Source: Pseudomonas sp. RIT288
Lineage (GTDB): Bacteria > Pseudomonadota > Gammaproteobacteria > Pseudomonadales > Pseudomonadaceae
Length of the DNA stretch: 64,000 nt
Assembly (NCBI RefSeq): GCF_000631985.1
Contig: NZ_JFYN01000001.1
Coordinates: forward strand, 725,908 to 789,907
Reading direction: 5' to 3'
Shown piece after piece: positions 18,273-28,982 of the stretch (the stretch's first letter is position 1; each line of letters starts with the position of its first letter). The translations under genes and the position numbers were made by a program. The notes beneath the pieces were generated by a model. The model saw only the letters and a list, made by a program, of their open reading frames with translations, searched no databases and was not told the origin of the DNA.

Positions 18273-19057
18273 TGAGCAACCCGTTGATCCGTCTTGAGCA
18301 GGTTGCCGTCACTTTTGCCGGGCAGACCGTGCTGGACAACATCGAGCTGAGCGTCGAACCGGGGCAGATCGTCACCCTGATCGGCCCCAATGGCGCCGGC
18401 AAGACCACCCTGGTGCGCGCCGTGCTCGGGCTGTTGAAGCCGGACAGCGGCAGCGTCTGGCGCAAGCCGAAACTGCGCGTCGGCTACATGCCGCAGAAAC
18501 TGCACGTCGATCCGACCTTGCCGCTGTCGGTACTGCGCTTCCTGCGCCTGGTGCCCGGCGTAGACCGTCCGCGTGCGCTGGCAGCGCTCAAGGAAGTCGG
18601 CGCCGAACACGTCATCGACAGCCCGGTGCAAAGTGTTTCCGGTGGCGAAATGCAGCGCGTGCTGCTGGCCCGGGCGCTATTGCGCGAGCCGGAGCTGCTG
18701 GTGCTGGACGAGCCGGTGCAGGGCGTCGATGTCGCCGGGCAAGCCGAGCTGTACAGCCTGATTACCCGCCTGCGTGACCGTCACGGCTGCGGCGTGCTGA
18801 TGGTGTCCCACGATCTGCATCTGGTGATGAGCACCACTGATCAGGTGGTTTGTCTGAATCGCCACGTCTGCTGCTCCGGGCATCCCGAGCAGGTCAGCGG
18901 CGATCCGGCGTTCGTCGAGCTGTTTGGCAAGAATGCGCCGAGCCTGGCGATCTATCACCACCATCACGACCACGCCCATGACCTGCACGGTTCGGTGGTC
19001 AAGGCGCCCGGTGCGGGCCACACCCACGTTCACGGAGACCACTGCAAGCATGGCTGA
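18272..19057 (+). CDS. znuC: zinc ABC transporter ATPase ZnuC
   Basis: 261 aa. ABC ATPase with Walker A GPNGAGKT, signature SGGEMQR, Walker B LLVLDEP and the H-loop MVSHDLHLV. The start was set at 18272 (MSNPLIRL), where it overlaps the zur stop (TGATG), indicating coupling. The C terminus carries an unusual His-rich extension over about the last 35 residues ([10 protein letters not shown], then [12 protein letters not shown]). It could bind zinc in the cytoplasm, possibly as a sensor of import; that is inference. Confidence 0.93.
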   Translation: MSNPLIRLEQVAVTFAGQTVLDNIELSVEPGQIVTLIGPNGAGKTTLVRAVLGLLKPDSGSVWRKPKLRVGYMPQKLHVDPTLPLSVLRFLRLVPGVDRPRALAALKEVGAEHVIDSPVQSVSGGEMQRVLLARALLREPELLVLDEPVQGVDVAGQAELYSLITRLRDRHGCGVLMVSHDLHLVMSTTDQVVCLNRHVCCSGHPEQVSGDPAFVELFGKNAPSLAIYHHHHDHAHDLHGSVVKAPGAGHTHVHGDHCKHG

Positions 19058-19838
19058 TTTTCTGTTGTATGCCCTGCTTGCAGGTCTGGCGCTGGCGCTG
19101 GTTGCCGGTCCGTTGGGGTCGTTCGTGGTCTGGCGGCGCATGGCCTACTTCGGCGACACCCTGTCCCACGCCGCGCTGCTCGGCGTGGCGCTGGGCTTTC
19201 TGCTGGATGTCAGCCCGACGGTCGCGGTGACCGTCGGCTGCCTGTTGCTGGCGGTGCTGCTGGTGACCTTGCAACAGCGCCAGCCGCTGGCCTCCGACAC
19301 GTTGTTGGGGATTCTTGCACCGAGCACGCTCTCTCTCGGGCTGGTGGTACTAAGCTTCATGCATGAAGTGCGGATCGACCTGATGGCCTATCTGTTCGGC
19401 GACTTGCTGGCGATCAGTCCGACCGACCTGGCGTGGATCCTCGGCGGCAGCGCGGCGGTGCTGGTATTGCTGGTGACGCTATGGCGGCCGCTGCTGGCGA
19501 TTACCGTGCATGAGGAGCTGGCCAAGGTCGAAGGCCTGCCGGTGGCGGGCCTGCGCATGGCGCTGATGCTGTTGATTGCAGTGGTGATCGCGGTGGCGAT
19601 GAAAATCGTCGGGGTGTTGCTGATTACTTCGCTGCTGATCATTCCGGCGGCTGCGGCACAGCGTCACGCCCGTTCGCCGGAGCAGATGGCGCTGGGCGCG
19701 AGCCTGCTGGGCATGGTCGCCGTGTGTGGCGGGCTGGCGCTGTCATGGTTCAAGGACACCCCTGCGGGGCCGTCGATCGTTGTGACGGCGGCCGCACTGT
19801 TTCTGCTGAGTTTTGTTCTGCCCCGTCGAGGGGTGTAG
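19050..19838 (+). CDS. znuB: zinc ABC transporter permease ZnuB
   Basis: 262 aa, very hydrophobic, with seven to nine predicted helices and the ABC-3 permease signature region ([19 protein letters not shown]). It forms the membrane channel for Zn(II) with ZnuC. Its ATG lies 8 bp inside the end of znuC, so translation is coupled. The frame is open further upstream, but only the region from 19050 resembles the family. Confidence 0.93.
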   Translation: MADFLLYALLAGLALALVAGPLGSFVVWRRMAYFGDTLSHAALLGVALGFLLDVSPTVAVTVGCLLLAVLLVTLQQRQPLASDTLLGILAPSTLSLGLVVLSFMHEVRIDLMAYLFGDLLAISPTDLAWILGGSAAVLVLLVTLWRPLLAITVHEELAKVEGLPVAGLRMALMLLIAVVIAVAMKIVGVLLITSLLIIPAAAAQRHARSPEQMALGASLLGMVAVCGGLALSWFKDTPAGPSIVVTAAALFLLSFVLPRRGV

Positions 19839-19875
19839 ACTTGCTCGCTTTTTGCGCAATTAGAGAGTCGCAGGA

Positions 19876-20589
19876 ATGAAGCCGTTCGCCTCCCGTTATC
19901 TGCTCCTTGTCGCATTTTCCATGCTGCTGGGCGCCTGCCAAAGCACGCCGCCGGTGGCCGAAGCCCCCGACGCGCGGGCCACGGCCATCGCACAGCTGGA
20001 GCAAAGCCTGGCCAGCAGCGAACTGGCCACCGCCGAAGACCAATTGGCCGCCTTGCAGGCACAGACCCCCAACGATCAGTCCCTCGAGCAATACCAGCGC
20101 CAGTTGGCCGAAGCCTACCTGCGCCGCAGCCAGATCGTCTTGCAGAAAGGTGATGTGAACGCCGCAGCCACCGCGCTGAGCCGCGCCCGTGCCCTGATGC
20201 CCAAAGCCCCGGCACTGACCGGTGGCGTCAATGGCGCCATCACCGAAGCGCGCAAAGCCGAGCTGGAGAAAGCCGAAGCGGCGCTGCTGGCGGCCGAAGC
20301 CAAACCGAAAGCCAAGGTTATCGATCCGACTGCCGAAAGCACCACGGTGGCGCTGAACATCAACGATAGTCGCAAACTTCGCCGGCAACTGGATGCGATC
20401 GCCGCCGATGTGGTGAATTACGAGTGTGCGGTGAGCATTCAGGCGCCGCGCACCCAGGATTACCCATGGCTGGCGACGTTGCTGAGCAAGCGAGTGAAGA
20501 AACTCAATCCGGATTTCGAATTGCGGATCGAGAAGCAGATTCTGCGCACGGTGCCGGCGCAGATGGTTTTGATTCCAGCCAAACCCTAA
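19876..20589 (+). CDS. putative lipoprotein, helical (PA5502-like)
   Basis: 237 aa. Lipoprotein signal with lipobox LLGAC. The middle (about residues 30-160) is an Ala/Leu/Gln-rich helical, probably coiled-coil or TPR-like stretch. The C-terminal 80 residues form a more globular part with LRRQLDAIAADVVNYEC. It lies 37 bp after znuB on the same strand, so it may share the zinc operon. I recognise no catalytic motif. By position it corresponds to the hypothetical gene after znuB in P. aeruginosa. Confidence 0.75.
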   Translation: MKPFASRYLLLVAFSMLLGACQSTPPVAEAPDARATAIAQLEQSLASSELATAEDQLAALQAQTPNDQSLEQYQRQLAEAYLRRSQIVLQKGDVNAAATALSRARALMPKAPALTGGVNGAITEARKAELEKAEAALLAAEAKPKAKVIDPTAESTTVALNINDSRKLRRQLDAIAADVVNYECAVSIQAPRTQDYPWLATLLSKRVKKLNPDFELRIEKQILRTVPAQMVLIPAKP

Positions 20590-20666
20590 AAAGATCGCAG
20601 CCTCCGGCAGCTCCTACAGGTGCAAATAATCCCTGTAGGAGCTGCCGAAGGTTGCGATTTTTTGTT
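20590..20666. repeat. REP-type inverted repeat (GATCGCAGCC family)
   Basis: Imperfect arms GATCGCAGCCTCCGGCAGCT and its near-complement lie between the convergent lipoprotein gene and katE. It starts one base after the lipoprotein stop and ends in a T-run, so it is a likely bidirectional terminator. Confidence 0.85.
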
Positions 20667-20667
20667 T

Positions 20668-22809
20668 TTACGCCGGAATGGCTTTGGCCTTAGGCTCGCG
20701 ATCCCAAACCCGATGCTGCCCGATCGCCGCGAAGAACGGCTCGGTCAACCCCGGTACATCCTTGCCCTGCAACAACCCCGCATCCGCTTCCAGCTTCAGC
20801 AGATCCTGCAATTGCTTGGCCTCGCCGTGCAGGGCAATCGCCTTCAGGTGCTTGTAGGCTTCCAGCAGGTAATGCAGCGCTACGCCGTCACCGCTCAACG
20901 CCTTGATCGACGCCGCGCCACCCGGCACGAACACCGCATCGAAGATCACTGAAGGCATGCCTTCCATCGATGCGTCCACCGGCAGGGCTTTGCCATCGGC
21001 GGTCTTCACCGGTGCCGAAGTCGGGCCGAGCAGCTTGGCGTGCGCACCCTCCGCCTCCAAGGCCTTCTTCATGGCTTCAATCGCCGCACCATCGACGCCG
21101 TTAGCGGCAAGAATCGCCACTTTGCGGGTTTTGATGTTCTCTGGCAGCAGATTCGCCTGACTCAGCGCCGGCGAATGATCGAACGAAGTCTTGCGCACCT
21201 CGACCGTGCCTTTGCTCGGTGCCGGCAACCCGAGGTTGGCCGCTACGCGTTTGGCCAATTCCAGGTCGATGTTGGCGAGAATCTCGTTCACCTGCCGTGC
21301 ACGGATGAACTCACGTTCGACCTTGCCCAGCTCGAAGCTGTAGGCGGCGATGATGTGTTCCTTCTCGTGCTCACTCATGCTGTTGAAGAACAGCCGCGCT
21401 TGCGAGAAGTGATCGCTGAACGACTCGCTGCGCTGGCGGATCTTGTTCGCATCGATGCGTTCCGGGTAGCTCTCGAAGCCGCCGTCCTGCGCGGCTGGCG
21501 GAGTTTCCTTCGGCCAGCCGCCATCGATCGAGTTCGGCTCGTAGGACGCGCGCCCCTTGTCGATCACGGTGCGGTGCTGGGCGTCGCGCTGGCCGTTGTG
21601 GAACGGTGCGACCGGGCGGTTGATCGGCAGCTCATGAAAATTCGGCCCACCGAGTCGGCTGATTTGCGTATCGGTGTAGGAAAACAGCCGACCTTGCAGC
21701 AGCGGGTCATTCGAGAAGTCGATGCCGGGCACGATGTGGCCGGGGCAGAATGCGACCTGTTCGGTCTCGGCGAAGAAGTTGTCCGGATTGCGGTTGAGGG
21801 TCATCTTGCCCAGCGGGGTGATCGGCACGATCTCTTCCGGGATCAGCTTGGTCGGGTCGAGGATGTCGAAATCGAAGTCGTGTTCGTTTTCCTCCTCGAT
21901 GATCTGCACGCCCAGCTCCCATTCCGGGTAGTCGCCCATCTCGATGGCTTCCCAGAGATCGCGACGGTGGTAGTCGGTGTCTTTACCGGCGAGCTTCTGC
22001 GCCTCGTCCCACACCAGCGAGCAGGTGCCGGCGGTCGGGCGCCAGTGGAATTTGACGAAGCGTGATTTGCCCTCGGCGTTGACCAGGCGGAAGGTGTGCA
22101 CGCCAAAGCCCTGCATGCTGCGCAGGCTTTTCGGGATTGCCCGGTCGGACATCGCCCAGATCACCATGTGCGCCGATTCCGGCACCAGCGAGACGAAGTC
22201 CCAAAAGGTGTCGTGGGCCGAGCCGCCGGTGGGGATTTCGTTGTGCGGCTCGGGCTTCACCGCGTGGACGAAGTCGGGGAACTTGATCGCGTCCTGGATG
22301 AAGAACACTGGCATGTTGTTGCCGACCAGATCGAAGTTGCCTTCGTCGGTGAAGAACTTCACCGCGAAACCGCGCACGTCACGCACGGTGTCACCGGAAC
22401 CGCGTGGCCCCTGTACCGTGGAAAAACGCACGAACACCGGGGTCTTTTTCCCCGGGTCCTGCAGGAAGCCGGCCTTGGTCAGCGTCGAATGGTTTTCGTA
22501 GGCCTGGAAGAAACCATGCGCACCAGTGCCGCGCGCGTGAACGATGCGCTCTGGGATGCGTTCGTGGTCAAAGTGCGTGATTTTCTCACGCATGATGAAG
22601 TCTTCCAGCAAGGACGGCCCTCGCGGGCCGGCCTTGAGGGTGTTCTGGTTATCGGCGACCTTGACCCCCTGATTGGTGCGCAGGGCCTGGCCGGTAGCGT
22701 CGGAGCGAAACTTCTCCAGGCTGTCGAGTTTGGCGTTGGTGTTGGCGCGATCCTTGGTATCGGTTCCGGCCAGCTGGCTTTTGTCGGTCGTAGGTTTCTT
22801 GCTGCTCAT
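20668..22809 (-). CDS. katE: large-subunit catalase HPII
   Basis: 713 aa, the size of HPII-type catalases. The catalase core has the distal His in [13 protein letters not shown], the distal Asn in VGNNMPVFF and the proximal heme Tyr in RLFSYTDTQ. The C-terminal 150 residues form the DJ-1/PfpI-like flavodoxin domain found only in large-subunit clade 2 enzymes ([24 protein letters not shown]). It decomposes H2O2 and is usually a stationary-phase enzyme. I chose the ATG at 22809 ([10 protein letters not shown]), which has GGAG upstream, rather than the open frame extending to 22887. Confidence 0.95.
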   Translation of the reverse strand: MSSKKPTTDKSQLAGTDTKDRANTNAKLDSLEKFRSDATGQALRTNQGVKVADNQNTLKAGPRGPSLLEDFIMREKITHFDHERIPERIVHARGTGAHGFFQAYENHSTLTKAGFLQDPGKKTPVFVRFSTVQGPRGSGDTVRDVRGFAVKFFTDEGNFDLVGNNMPVFFIQDAIKFPDFVHAVKPEPHNEIPTGGSAHDTFWDFVSLVPESAHMVIWAMSDRAIPKSLRSMQGFGVHTFRLVNAEGKSRFVKFHWRPTAGTCSLVWDEAQKLAGKDTDYHRRDLWEAIEMGDYPEWELGVQIIEEENEHDFDFDILDPTKLIPEEIVPITPLGKMTLNRNPDNFFAETEQVAFCPGHIVPGIDFSNDPLLQGRLFSYTDTQISRLGGPNFHELPINRPVAPFHNGQRDAQHRTVIDKGRASYEPNSIDGGWPKETPPAAQDGGFESYPERIDANKIRQRSESFSDHFSQARLFFNSMSEHEKEHIIAAYSFELGKVEREFIRARQVNEILANIDLELAKRVAANLGLPAPSKGTVEVRKTSFDHSPALSQANLLPENIKTRKVAILAANGVDGAAIEAMKKALEAEGAHAKLLGPTSAPVKTADGKALPVDASMEGMPSVIFDAVFVPGGAASIKALSGDGVALHYLLEAYKHLKAIALHGEAKQLQDLLKLEADAGLLQGKDVPGLTEPFFAAIGQHRVWDREPKAKAIPA

Positions 22810-23069
22810 CAGACGTAAACTCCTCGGTTGACCCCGTTTCAACGGGGACTCTTGAGCGTTTCCGGGCACGGTTACCCAGGGTTTCAAGTCGCTTAACTAG
22901 TGACCAATGAGCGGGAACGGGCGTTCCTTTTTTATGACCTTTGATCTTGTTATTGCCAAATCGAAGGTTAATTGCGAAATAAATGCTAAGAACCTCTATA
23001 CGGACAGGCTAAAATGCGCGCCCGGCTAACCGCTGATCCTTTTCTAACGCGCCCCACAAGGTTCGCTAC

Positions 23070-24077
23070 GTGATCGAGTTTCAAAACGTCCACAAAACTT
23101 ACCGCGTCGCCGGTAAGGACATCCCCGCCCTGCACCCGACCAGTCTTTCGATTGAAAACGGTCAGGTCTTCGGCCTGATCGGCCATTCCGGTGCGGGAAA
23201 AAGTACCCTGCTGCGTCTGATCAATCGCCTGGAAGACTCCAGCGGCGGCAAGATTATCGTCGACGGCGAAGAAGTCACCGCGCTGGACGCCAATGGCCTG
23301 CGCCGTTTCCGCCAGCAGGTCGGGATGATCTTCCAGCACTTCAACCTGCTCGCCTCCAAGACCGTGGCCGACAACGTTGCGCTGCCGCTGACCCTGGCCG
23401 GCGAACTGTCGACCAGCGAGATCAATCAGCGCGTCGCCGAGTTGCTGGCGCGGGTCGGTCTGTCCGATCACGCCAAGAAGTACCCGGCACAATTGTCCGG
23501 CGGCCAGAAGCAGCGCGTCGGCATCGCCCGCGCCCTGGCGACCAAGCCGAAGATTCTGCTGTGCGACGAGGCCACCAGCGCCCTCGACCCGCAGACCACC
23601 GCCTCGGTTCTGCAACTGCTGGCCGAGATCAATCGTGAGCTGAAGCTGACCATCGTCCTGATCACCCACGAGATGGATGTGATCCGTCGCGTCTGCGATC
23701 AGGTGGCAGTGATGGACGCCGGGGTGATCGTCGAGCAAGGTTCGGTGGCCGATGTGTTCCTGCATCCGCAGCACCCGACCACCAAGCGTTTCGTTCAGGA
23801 AAGCGAGCAGATCGACGAAAGCGAACAGCGCGATGACTTCGCTCACGTGCCGGGTCGCATCGTGCGTCTGACCTTCCAGGGCGAAGCGACCTACGCGCCG
23901 TTGCTCGGTACCGTTGCCCGGGAAACCGGGGTCGACTACAGCATCCTCGCCGGTCGCATCGACCGCATCAAAGACATTCCTTACGGGCAATTGACCCTCG
24001 CCGTCACCGGTGGCGACATGGAAGCGGCGTTCGCCCGCTTCACCGCCGCTGACGTTCATATGGAGGTGCTGCGTTAA
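23070..24077 (+). CDS. metN: methionine ABC transporter ATPase MetN
   Basis: 335 aa, starting at GTG. ABC motifs: Walker [10 protein letters not shown], signature LSGGQKQR, Walker [13 protein letters not shown] and H-loop ITHEM. The C-terminal NIL (ferredoxin-like) domain, about 260-335, is the methionine-sensing regulatory part that gives trans-inhibition in E. coli MetN. Its TAA overlaps the metI ATG by one base. No SAM riboswitch or clear MetJ-like operator was recognised upstream. Confidence 0.95.
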   Translation: MIEFQNVHKTYRVAGKDIPALHPTSLSIENGQVFGLIGHSGAGKSTLLRLINRLEDSSGGKIIVDGEEVTALDANGLRRFRQQVGMIFQHFNLLASKTVADNVALPLTLAGELSTSEINQRVAELLARVGLSDHAKKYPAQLSGGQKQRVGIARALATKPKILLCDEATSALDPQTTASVLQLLAEINRELKLTIVLITHEMDVIRRVCDQVAVMDAGVIVEQGSVADVFLHPQHPTTKRFVQESEQIDESEQRDDFAHVPGRIVRLTFQGEATYAPLLGTVARETGVDYSILAGRIDRIKDIPYGQLTLAVTGGDMEAAFARFTAADVHMEVLR

Positions 24078-24751
24078 TGGAAATGCTCAAGGCTTTCTTC
24101 GAAAACATCGATTGGCTGGAAATCTGGCTGGCCACTGGCGACACCATGCTGATGCTCGGTGGTTCGCTGCTGTTCACCGTATTGCTCGGCCTGCCGCTGG
24201 GCGTGCTGCTGTTTCTCTGCAGCCCGCGTCAGTTGCTGGAAAACCGTGGCCTCTACGCCTTCATGTCGCTGGCGGTGAACATTCTGCGTTCGTTGCCGTT
24301 CATCATTCTGTTGATCGTGATGATCCCGTTCACCGTGCTGATCACCGGCACTTCGCTGGGCGTGGCCGGTGCGATTCCGCCGTTGGTGATAGGTGCGACC
24401 CCGTTCTTCGCGCGTCTGGTGGAAACCGCCCTGCGTGAAGTCGATCGCGGCATCATCGAAGCCACCCAGTCGATGGGCGCGACCACCCGGCAGATCATCA
24501 TGAACGCCTTGCTGCCGGAAGCCCGTCCGGGCATCTTCGCGGCGATTACGGTGACCGCGATTACCCTGGTTTCCTACACGGCAATGGCCGGTGTGGTCGG
24601 CGCCGGTGGTCTGGGTGACCTGGCGATCCGTTTCGGCTACCAGCGCTTCCAGACTGACGTGATGATCGTCACCGTGGTATTGCTGCTGATTCTGGTACAA
24701 GTGCTGCAAATGGTGGGCGACCGACTGGTCGTGCATTTCTCGCGCAAATAA
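24077..24751 (+). CDS. metI: methionine ABC transporter permease MetI
   Basis: 224 aa with five or six membrane helices. The BPD permease EAA loop is present (EATQSMGATTRQIIMNALLP). It pairs with MetN and MetQ to import D/L-methionine. It is coupled to metN through a TAATG overlap. The 77-bp gap to metQ contains a GGCGCC-N5-GGCGCC hairpin, which could set transcript ratios between permease and binding protein. Confidence 0.95.
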   Translation: MEMLKAFFENIDWLEIWLATGDTMLMLGGSLLFTVLLGLPLGVLLFLCSPRQLLENRGLYAFMSLAVNILRSLPFIILLIVMIPFTVLITGTSLGVAGAIPPLVIGATPFFARLVETALREVDRGIIEATQSMGATTRQIIMNALLPEARPGIFAAITVTAITLVSYTAMAGVVGAGGLGDLAIRFGYQRFQTDVMIVTVVLLLILVQVLQMVGDRLVVHFSRK

Positions 24752-24828
24752 CCGGTTGTTGTAATCAAGAAATGAGCCGGCCATTCGCTGGCAGGCGCCA
24801 GACGGGCGCCTCATAAGGAGTTAGCTGA

Positions 24829-25599
24829 ATGAAAAAACTGATCGCTGCTTTCGCGGCCGTAGCCGCTTTTTCGGCCCACGCTGAAACCCTGACCGTTGCC
24901 GCCACTCCGGTGCCGCACGCAGAAATCCTCGAGTTCGTGAAGCCGGCCCTGGCCAAAGAAGGCGTGGATCTGAAGGTCAAGGTCTTCACCGACTACATTC
25001 AGCCGAACGTGCAGGTGGCCGAGAAGCGCCTGGACGCCAACTTCTTCCAGCACCAGCCGTACCTCGATGAGTTCAACAAGGCCAAGGGCACCAGCCTGGT
25101 GGCGGTGACCGGCGTGCATCTGGAGCCACTGGGCGCCTACTCGAACAAGATCAAGGATCTGAAGGACCTGCCAAGCGGCGCCAACGTGGTGATTCCGAAC
25201 GACGCCACCAACGGCGGCCGTGCGCTGTTGCTGCTGGCCAAGGCTGGCCTGATCACCCTGAAGGATCCGACCAACATTCTGTCGACCCCGAAAGACATCG
25301 CGCAGAACCCGAAAGACCTGAAAATCCGTGAACTGGAAGCCGCGACCATCCCGCGCGTGCTGACCCAGGTCGATCTGGCGCTGATCAACACCAACTACGC
25401 GCTGGAAGCCAAGCTTGATCCGTCCAAGGATGCGCTGGTGATCGAAGGCAACGACTCGCCGTACGTGAACATCCTGGTGTCCCGCGCGGACAACAAGGAC
25501 AGCGACGCGATGCAAAAACTGGCTGCTGCGCTGCACAGCCCGGAAGTGAAGAAATTCATTACCGAGAAGTACAAAGGCGCGGTATTGCCGGCGTTCTGA
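24829..25599 (+). CDS. metQ: methionine-binding protein MetQ
   Basis: 256 aa. NLPA-family substrate-binding protein with an ordinary signal peptide cut near FSAHAET. There is no lipobox cysteine, so unlike E. coli MetQ it should be soluble in the periplasm. Conserved parts include VAATPVPHAEIL, QHQPYLDEFN and IPNDATNGGRAL. AAGGAG precedes the ATG. Strong similarity throughout and the metN-metI context make the assignment firm. Confidence 0.94.
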   Translation: MKKLIAAFAAVAAFSAHAETLTVAATPVPHAEILEFVKPALAKEGVDLKVKVFTDYIQPNVQVAEKRLDANFFQHQPYLDEFNKAKGTSLVAVTGVHLEPLGAYSNKIKDLKDLPSGANVVIPNDATNGGRALLLLAKAGLITLKDPTNILSTPKDIAQNPKDLKIRELEAATIPRVLTQVDLALINTNYALEAKLDPSKDALVIEGNDSPYVNILVSRADNKDSDAMQKLAAALHSPEVKKFITEKYKGAVLPAF

Positions 25600-25621
25600 T
25601 CCAGGACGGGACAGGCGCAAT

Positions 25622-25652
25622 AAAAAGGCGATCCCTCAGGATCGCCTTTTTT
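25622..25652 (+). terminator. intrinsic terminator of metNIQ
   Basis: AAAAAGGCGATCC, loop CTCA, GGATCGCCTTTTTT: a 13-bp stem followed by Ts, 22 bp after the metQ stop. Confidence 0.9.
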
Positions 25653-25667
25653 ATGGGGAAAATCCCC

Positions 25668-25762
25668 CTGTAGGAGCTGTCGAGTGAAACGAGGCTGCGA
25701 TCTTTTGATCTTGCTTTGAAGATCACGAGCAAAAGATCGTAGCCTTCGGCAGCTCCTACAGA
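25668..25762. repeat. REP-type inverted repeat, long loop
   Basis: The CTGTAGGAGCTGTCGAG arm and the GCAGCTCCTACAG arm flank two internal GATCTTTTGATC-like segments. It lies between the convergent metQ and SCO genes and is nearly the same as the element at 53104-53202. Confidence 0.8.
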
Positions 25763-25779
25763 GGAATGTCTACCCCTGA

Positions 25780-26415
25780 TTATTTGCGGTTAAGCATGAC
25801 CGGGAGCTGCGCCACCAGTTTGGCGTTGTTCAGCGGCGCCCGGATGAACCCGCGCTGCGTGCCGTCCGGGCCGATCACCGCGAGGTTGCCACTGTGATCC
25901 ACCGTGTAGTTCGGCTGGCTGGTATCGGCCGGAATGAACGGAATACTCACCGCATTGGCGACCTTCTGCAGCTCTTCGATCGATTTCGGCGTCAGGCCGA
26001 TGAACTGTGGATCGAAGTAGCCCAGGTACTGTTTCAACTGCTGTGGGTTGTCACGGTTCGGGTCGACGCTGACCAGTACGATCTGCAGTTTATCCACAGC
26101 ATCCTTGGGCAGCTCGCTCTTGATCTGGCGCAGTTGGGCGAGGGTTGTCGGGCAGATGTCCGGGCAGAAGGTGTAGCCGAAGAACAGCAGGCTCCACTTG
26201 CCTTTCAACTCATCAATGGCGACCGGCTGGCCATCCTGATTGGTCATCGTCACGCTCGGCAAGGTGCGACTCTGCGGCAGCAGAATGATGCCGGCGTCGA
26301 TCAGCGCGGTGGGGTCGCCCTGGCCCTTGCCACTCAGCACTTTGTTGACGGTCAGTCCCAGGATCAGCGCGATCACGGCGACGAGGATGAAGACGGTTTT
26401 CTGGGTTCGAGTCAT
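25780..26415 (-). CDS. SCO1/SenC copper chaperone
   Basis: 211 aa. An N-terminal membrane anchor (about 7-24) is followed by a thioredoxin-fold SCO domain with the copper site: CxxxC in FCPDICP and a His in TVDHSGNL. It matures the CuA centre of cytochrome oxidase subunit II. The ATG overlaps the cyoE stop by four bases (ATGA). It is the last gene of the minus-strand cluster cox15-cyoE-sco. Confidence 0.93.
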   Translation of the reverse strand: MTRTQKTVFILVAVIALILGLTVNKVLSGKGQGDPTALIDAGIILLPQSRTLPSVTMTNQDGQPVAIDELKGKWSLLFFGYTFCPDICPTTLAQLRQIKSELPKDAVDKLQIVLVSVDPNRDNPQQLKQYLGYFDPQFIGLTPKSIEELQKVANAVSIPFIPADTSQPNYTVDHSGNLAVIGPDGTQRGFIRAPLNNAKLVAQLPVMLNRK

Positions 26416-27311
26416 AGGTTCAACAGTAAGTAGTGGTCTACGAGCAGGGCGATGAACAACAGGAACAAGTAATAAATAGAGTACTTGAAGGTGTTGATCG
26501 CCGCGTGCGGCCGAGTGCCACGGTACAGCACCACGGCCCATTGCAGAAACCTTGCGCCCAGCGCGAGTGCGCAGATCAGGTAGAGCACGCCGCTCATGTG
26601 GATCACGTACGGCAGCAGGCTCACCGCCAGCAGCGCGAAGGTGTACAGCAGAATGTGCACCTTGGTGTAGTGCTCGCCGTGGGTCACCGGCAGCATCGGG
26701 ATGTCGGCCTTGGCGTATTCCTCCTTGCGATGAATCGCCAGCGCCCAGAAGTGCGGCGGAGTCCAGGCGAAGATGATCAGCACCAGCAGCAACGGTTCGG
26801 CGCTGACGTGGCCGGTGGCGGCGGTCCAGCCGAGCAGTGGTGGAGCGGCGCCGGCGAGACCGCCGATGACAATGTTCTGTGGCGTCGCGCGTTTGAGGAA
26901 ACCGGTGTAGATCACCGCGTAGCCGAGTAACGAAGCGAGGGTCAGCCACGCGGTCAGCGCATTGGTGAAAGTCAGCAGCATCGCCTGCCCGAGCAGCGCC
27001 AGCACCAGCGCAAAGGTCAGCGCCGCTGCGGGCGAAACCCGGCCCTCGGCCAATGGCCGTTTGTGGGTGCGCGCCATGACCGCATCGATGCGCCGGTCGA
27101 CCACATGATTCACCGCCGCTGCTCCGCCGGCACACAGCGCGATCCCCAGATTGCCGAACACCAGCACTGTCCATGGCACCCCGGCGCGGGTCGCGAGGAA
27201 CATGCCGACCAGCGAGGTGATCAGCATCAGCACCACCACTTTCGGCTTGGTCAGCTCCAGATAGTCACGCCATAGCGCTTGCGCGGGGCGTTCGCCGATC
27301 AGAAGCGCCAT
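26412..27311 (-). CDS. cyoE: protoheme IX farnesyltransferase (heme O synthase)
   Basis: 299 aa, about nine membrane helices. The prenyltransferase Mg-diphosphate motif is NHVVDRRID, followed by ARTHKRPLA. It converts heme B to heme O, the step before heme A synthase, whose gene overlaps it upstream by 13 bp. AAGGAG precedes the start. The cluster context indicates that it serves the aa3 oxidase rather than a bo3 oxidase. Confidence 0.95.
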   Translation of the reverse strand: MALLIGERPAQALWRDYLELTKPKVVVLMLITSLVGMFLATRAGVPWTVLVFGNLGIALCAGGAAAVNHVVDRRIDAVMARTHKRPLAEGRVSPAAALTFALVLALLGQAMLLTFTNALTAWLTLASLLGYAVIYTGFLKRATPQNIVIGGLAGAAPPLLGWTAATGHVSAEPLLLVLIIFAWTPPHFWALAIHRKEEYAKADIPMLPVTHGEHYTKVHILLYTFALLAVSLLPYVIHMSGVLYLICALALGARFLQWAVVLYRGTRPHAAINTFKYSIYYLFLLFIALLVDHYLLLNL

Positions 27312-28378
27312 GGCGTTTCTCCTTTAATAGTGATGGGCGCCGTCACGTGTTTACGTGGGCTGAGGCGCCAGCGCGCAAGCACCGGCTGCTTGACCCGGAC
27401 CAGACTGGTGCGCGCGTGATAATTGACCAGCACCATGCTCAGCAGCAGCGCTGCGCCACCAGCGTTGTGGGCCACGGCCACCGGCAGCGGCAGATGGAAC
27501 AACACGTTGCTGATGCCAAGGGTGATTTGTGCGCCAAGGGCGACCAGCACCAGCCCGGCGAGCCGGGTCATGCCGACGGCCCGGAGTTGCCAGGCCAGAC
27601 CGAGCAGTACCAGCGTCACCAACAATGCGCCGATGCGGTGGGTCAGATGAATCGCCGTGCGCGCATCGCTGTCGAGTTGTCCGCCGAGGTAGTTCGGGCC
27701 GATGTGCTGGGTCAGGTGAAAGCCGTTGGCAAAGTCCGCCGGTGGCAGCCATTGGCCGTGGCAGGTCGGGAAGTCGATGCAGGCCACCGCCGCGTAGTTG
27801 GAACTGACCCAGCCACCCAACGCGATCTGACCAATCACCAACAACAATCCTGCGGTCGCCCAATATTGCAAACGCTTGGGCACGGTCAGCGCCGGCAGTA
27901 CGCCGGACAGGCGCAAGGTCAGCAGGAACAGCAGACTCAACGTCGCAAAACCGCCGAGCAAATGCCCGGTGACCACTTGCGGCCAGAGCTTGAGCGTTAC
28001 CGTCCACATGCCGAACGCCGCTTGGGCGAACACCACCGCCAGCAGAAACAACGGCAGTTTCAGTGGCAGCCCCGGATGACCACGATTGACCCAGGCACGT
28101 GCGGCCAGAATCGCAATCAGCAGGCCAAGGGTGCCGGCGAAGTAACGGTGGATCATCTCGTTCCAGCCCTTGTGCGCCACCACCGGCGAGTCGGGGTAAT
28201 GCAGTTCGGCATGGGCCAGTTGGGCTTCGCTTTTCGGCACGCTGATAAACCCGTAGCAGCCCGGCCAGTCCGGACAGCCCAGGCCGGCATGGGTCAGGCG
28301 GGTGTAGGCGCCGAGCAGCACGACGATCAGTGCCAGCAGGGTGGCAAACAGCGCGAGGCGAAATCCAGGTTTGGCCAT
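27299..28378 (-). CDS. ctaA: heme A synthase (COX15/CtaA)
   Basis: 359 aa, eight membrane helices. Conserved histidine contexts are seen in [25 protein letters not shown] and LTHRIGA, as in the COX15 family. It oxidises the heme O methyl group to give heme A. Its 3' end overlaps cyoE by 13 bp and its start lies 10 bp after the preceding SCO-like gene, indicating one operon. Confidence 0.94.
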   Translation of the reverse strand: MAKPGFRLALFATLLALIVVLLGAYTRLTHAGLGCPDWPGCYGFISVPKSEAQLAHAELHYPDSPVVAHKGWNEMIHRYFAGTLGLLIAILAARAWVNRGHPGLPLKLPLFLLAVVFAQAAFGMWTVTLKLWPQVVTGHLLGGFATLSLLFLLTLRLSGVLPALTVPKRLQYWATAGLLLVIGQIALGGWVSSNYAAVACIDFPTCHGQWLPPADFANGFHLTQHIGPNYLGGQLDSDARTAIHLTHRIGALLVTLVLLGLAWQLRAVGMTRLAGLVLVALGAQITLGISNVLFHLPLPVAVAHNAGGAALLLSMVLVNYHARTSLVRVKQPVLARWRLSPRKHVTAPITIKGETPWRF

Positions 28379-28388
28379 GACGATGCCC

Positions 28389-28982
28389 TTATCCGATGTT
28401 CGACAGTTTCAGCAGGTGGCGCAGGTCGTTGAGCAGATCCTTGCCCTTCACGCTCGGGTCGTAGCGCAGTACGAGGTTGCCGTGGGGGTCGATGATCCAC
28501 AGCTGCGGCGTGGTCTTGTCGCCGGAGGCCTTGCTCAACGCTGTGCTGTCCAGCGGGTAGCGTTGCAGCTGCGGATATTCGCGGGTCAACTTGGCTTCGT
28601 AGTCGGCGCTCAGCGGCTGTGCAGCGGCGAGGGCATGGCTGGCGCGCCCGGCATCGCGGCCGAGGCCGATCTGGATCTGCCGGGCGAGGTACACCAGTTG
28701 CTGACAGTCCACCGCGCAATCCTTCGGCGCGGTCACCAGCATCTGCCAGCGTTGCTCATCAGCTTGCACGCCGAGGTCGGCGCGGGTCTGGCCGTTGCCG
28801 ATCAGTTCGCCGTGATAGCTGCGTCCCTCCGGCACCCAGAACTGCAATTTGTACATGCCGGTGGCGAGCAGCATCGGGCCGACCACGCCGAGCACAATCA
28901 GCAACAGCTGGATCCGTCCGCGGCGGCGGGTGGCGGCAGGTTTCGCCTCAGACATGCTGGGTGGATTCATGGCCGTTCCCAT
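28389..28982 (-). CDS. membrane-anchored SCO-like protein of the oxidase cluster
   Basis: 197 aa. A single membrane helix (about 24-45) is followed by a periplasmic domain. It has a CxxxC pair (KDCAVDCQQ) and, late in the chain, WIIDPHGNLVLRY, a thioredoxin-fold signature close to that of SCO proteins. This suggests a second, divergent copper or thiol chaperone for cytochrome oxidase. I chose the ATG at 28982 because AAGGAG lies seven bases upstream. It then overlaps SURF1 by 35 bp; later ATGs at 28970 and 28955 lack such a site. The family is usually annotated only as hypothetical. Confidence 0.7.
   Translation of the reverse strand: MGTAMNPPSMSEAKPAATRRRGRIQLLLIVLGVVGPMLLATGMYKLQFWVPEGRSYHGELIGNGQTRADLGVQADEQRWQMLVTAPKDCAVDCQQLVYLARQIQIGLGRDAGRASHALAAAQPLSADYEAKLTREYPQLQRYPLDSTALSKASGDKTTPQLWIIDPHGNLVLRYDPSVKGKDLLNDLRHLLKLSNIG

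Noticed and set aside
22810..23069. SAM riboswitch or other leader before metN
   Set aside because: The 260 bp between katE and metN shows no stem arrangement or terminator typical of known methionine riboswitches.
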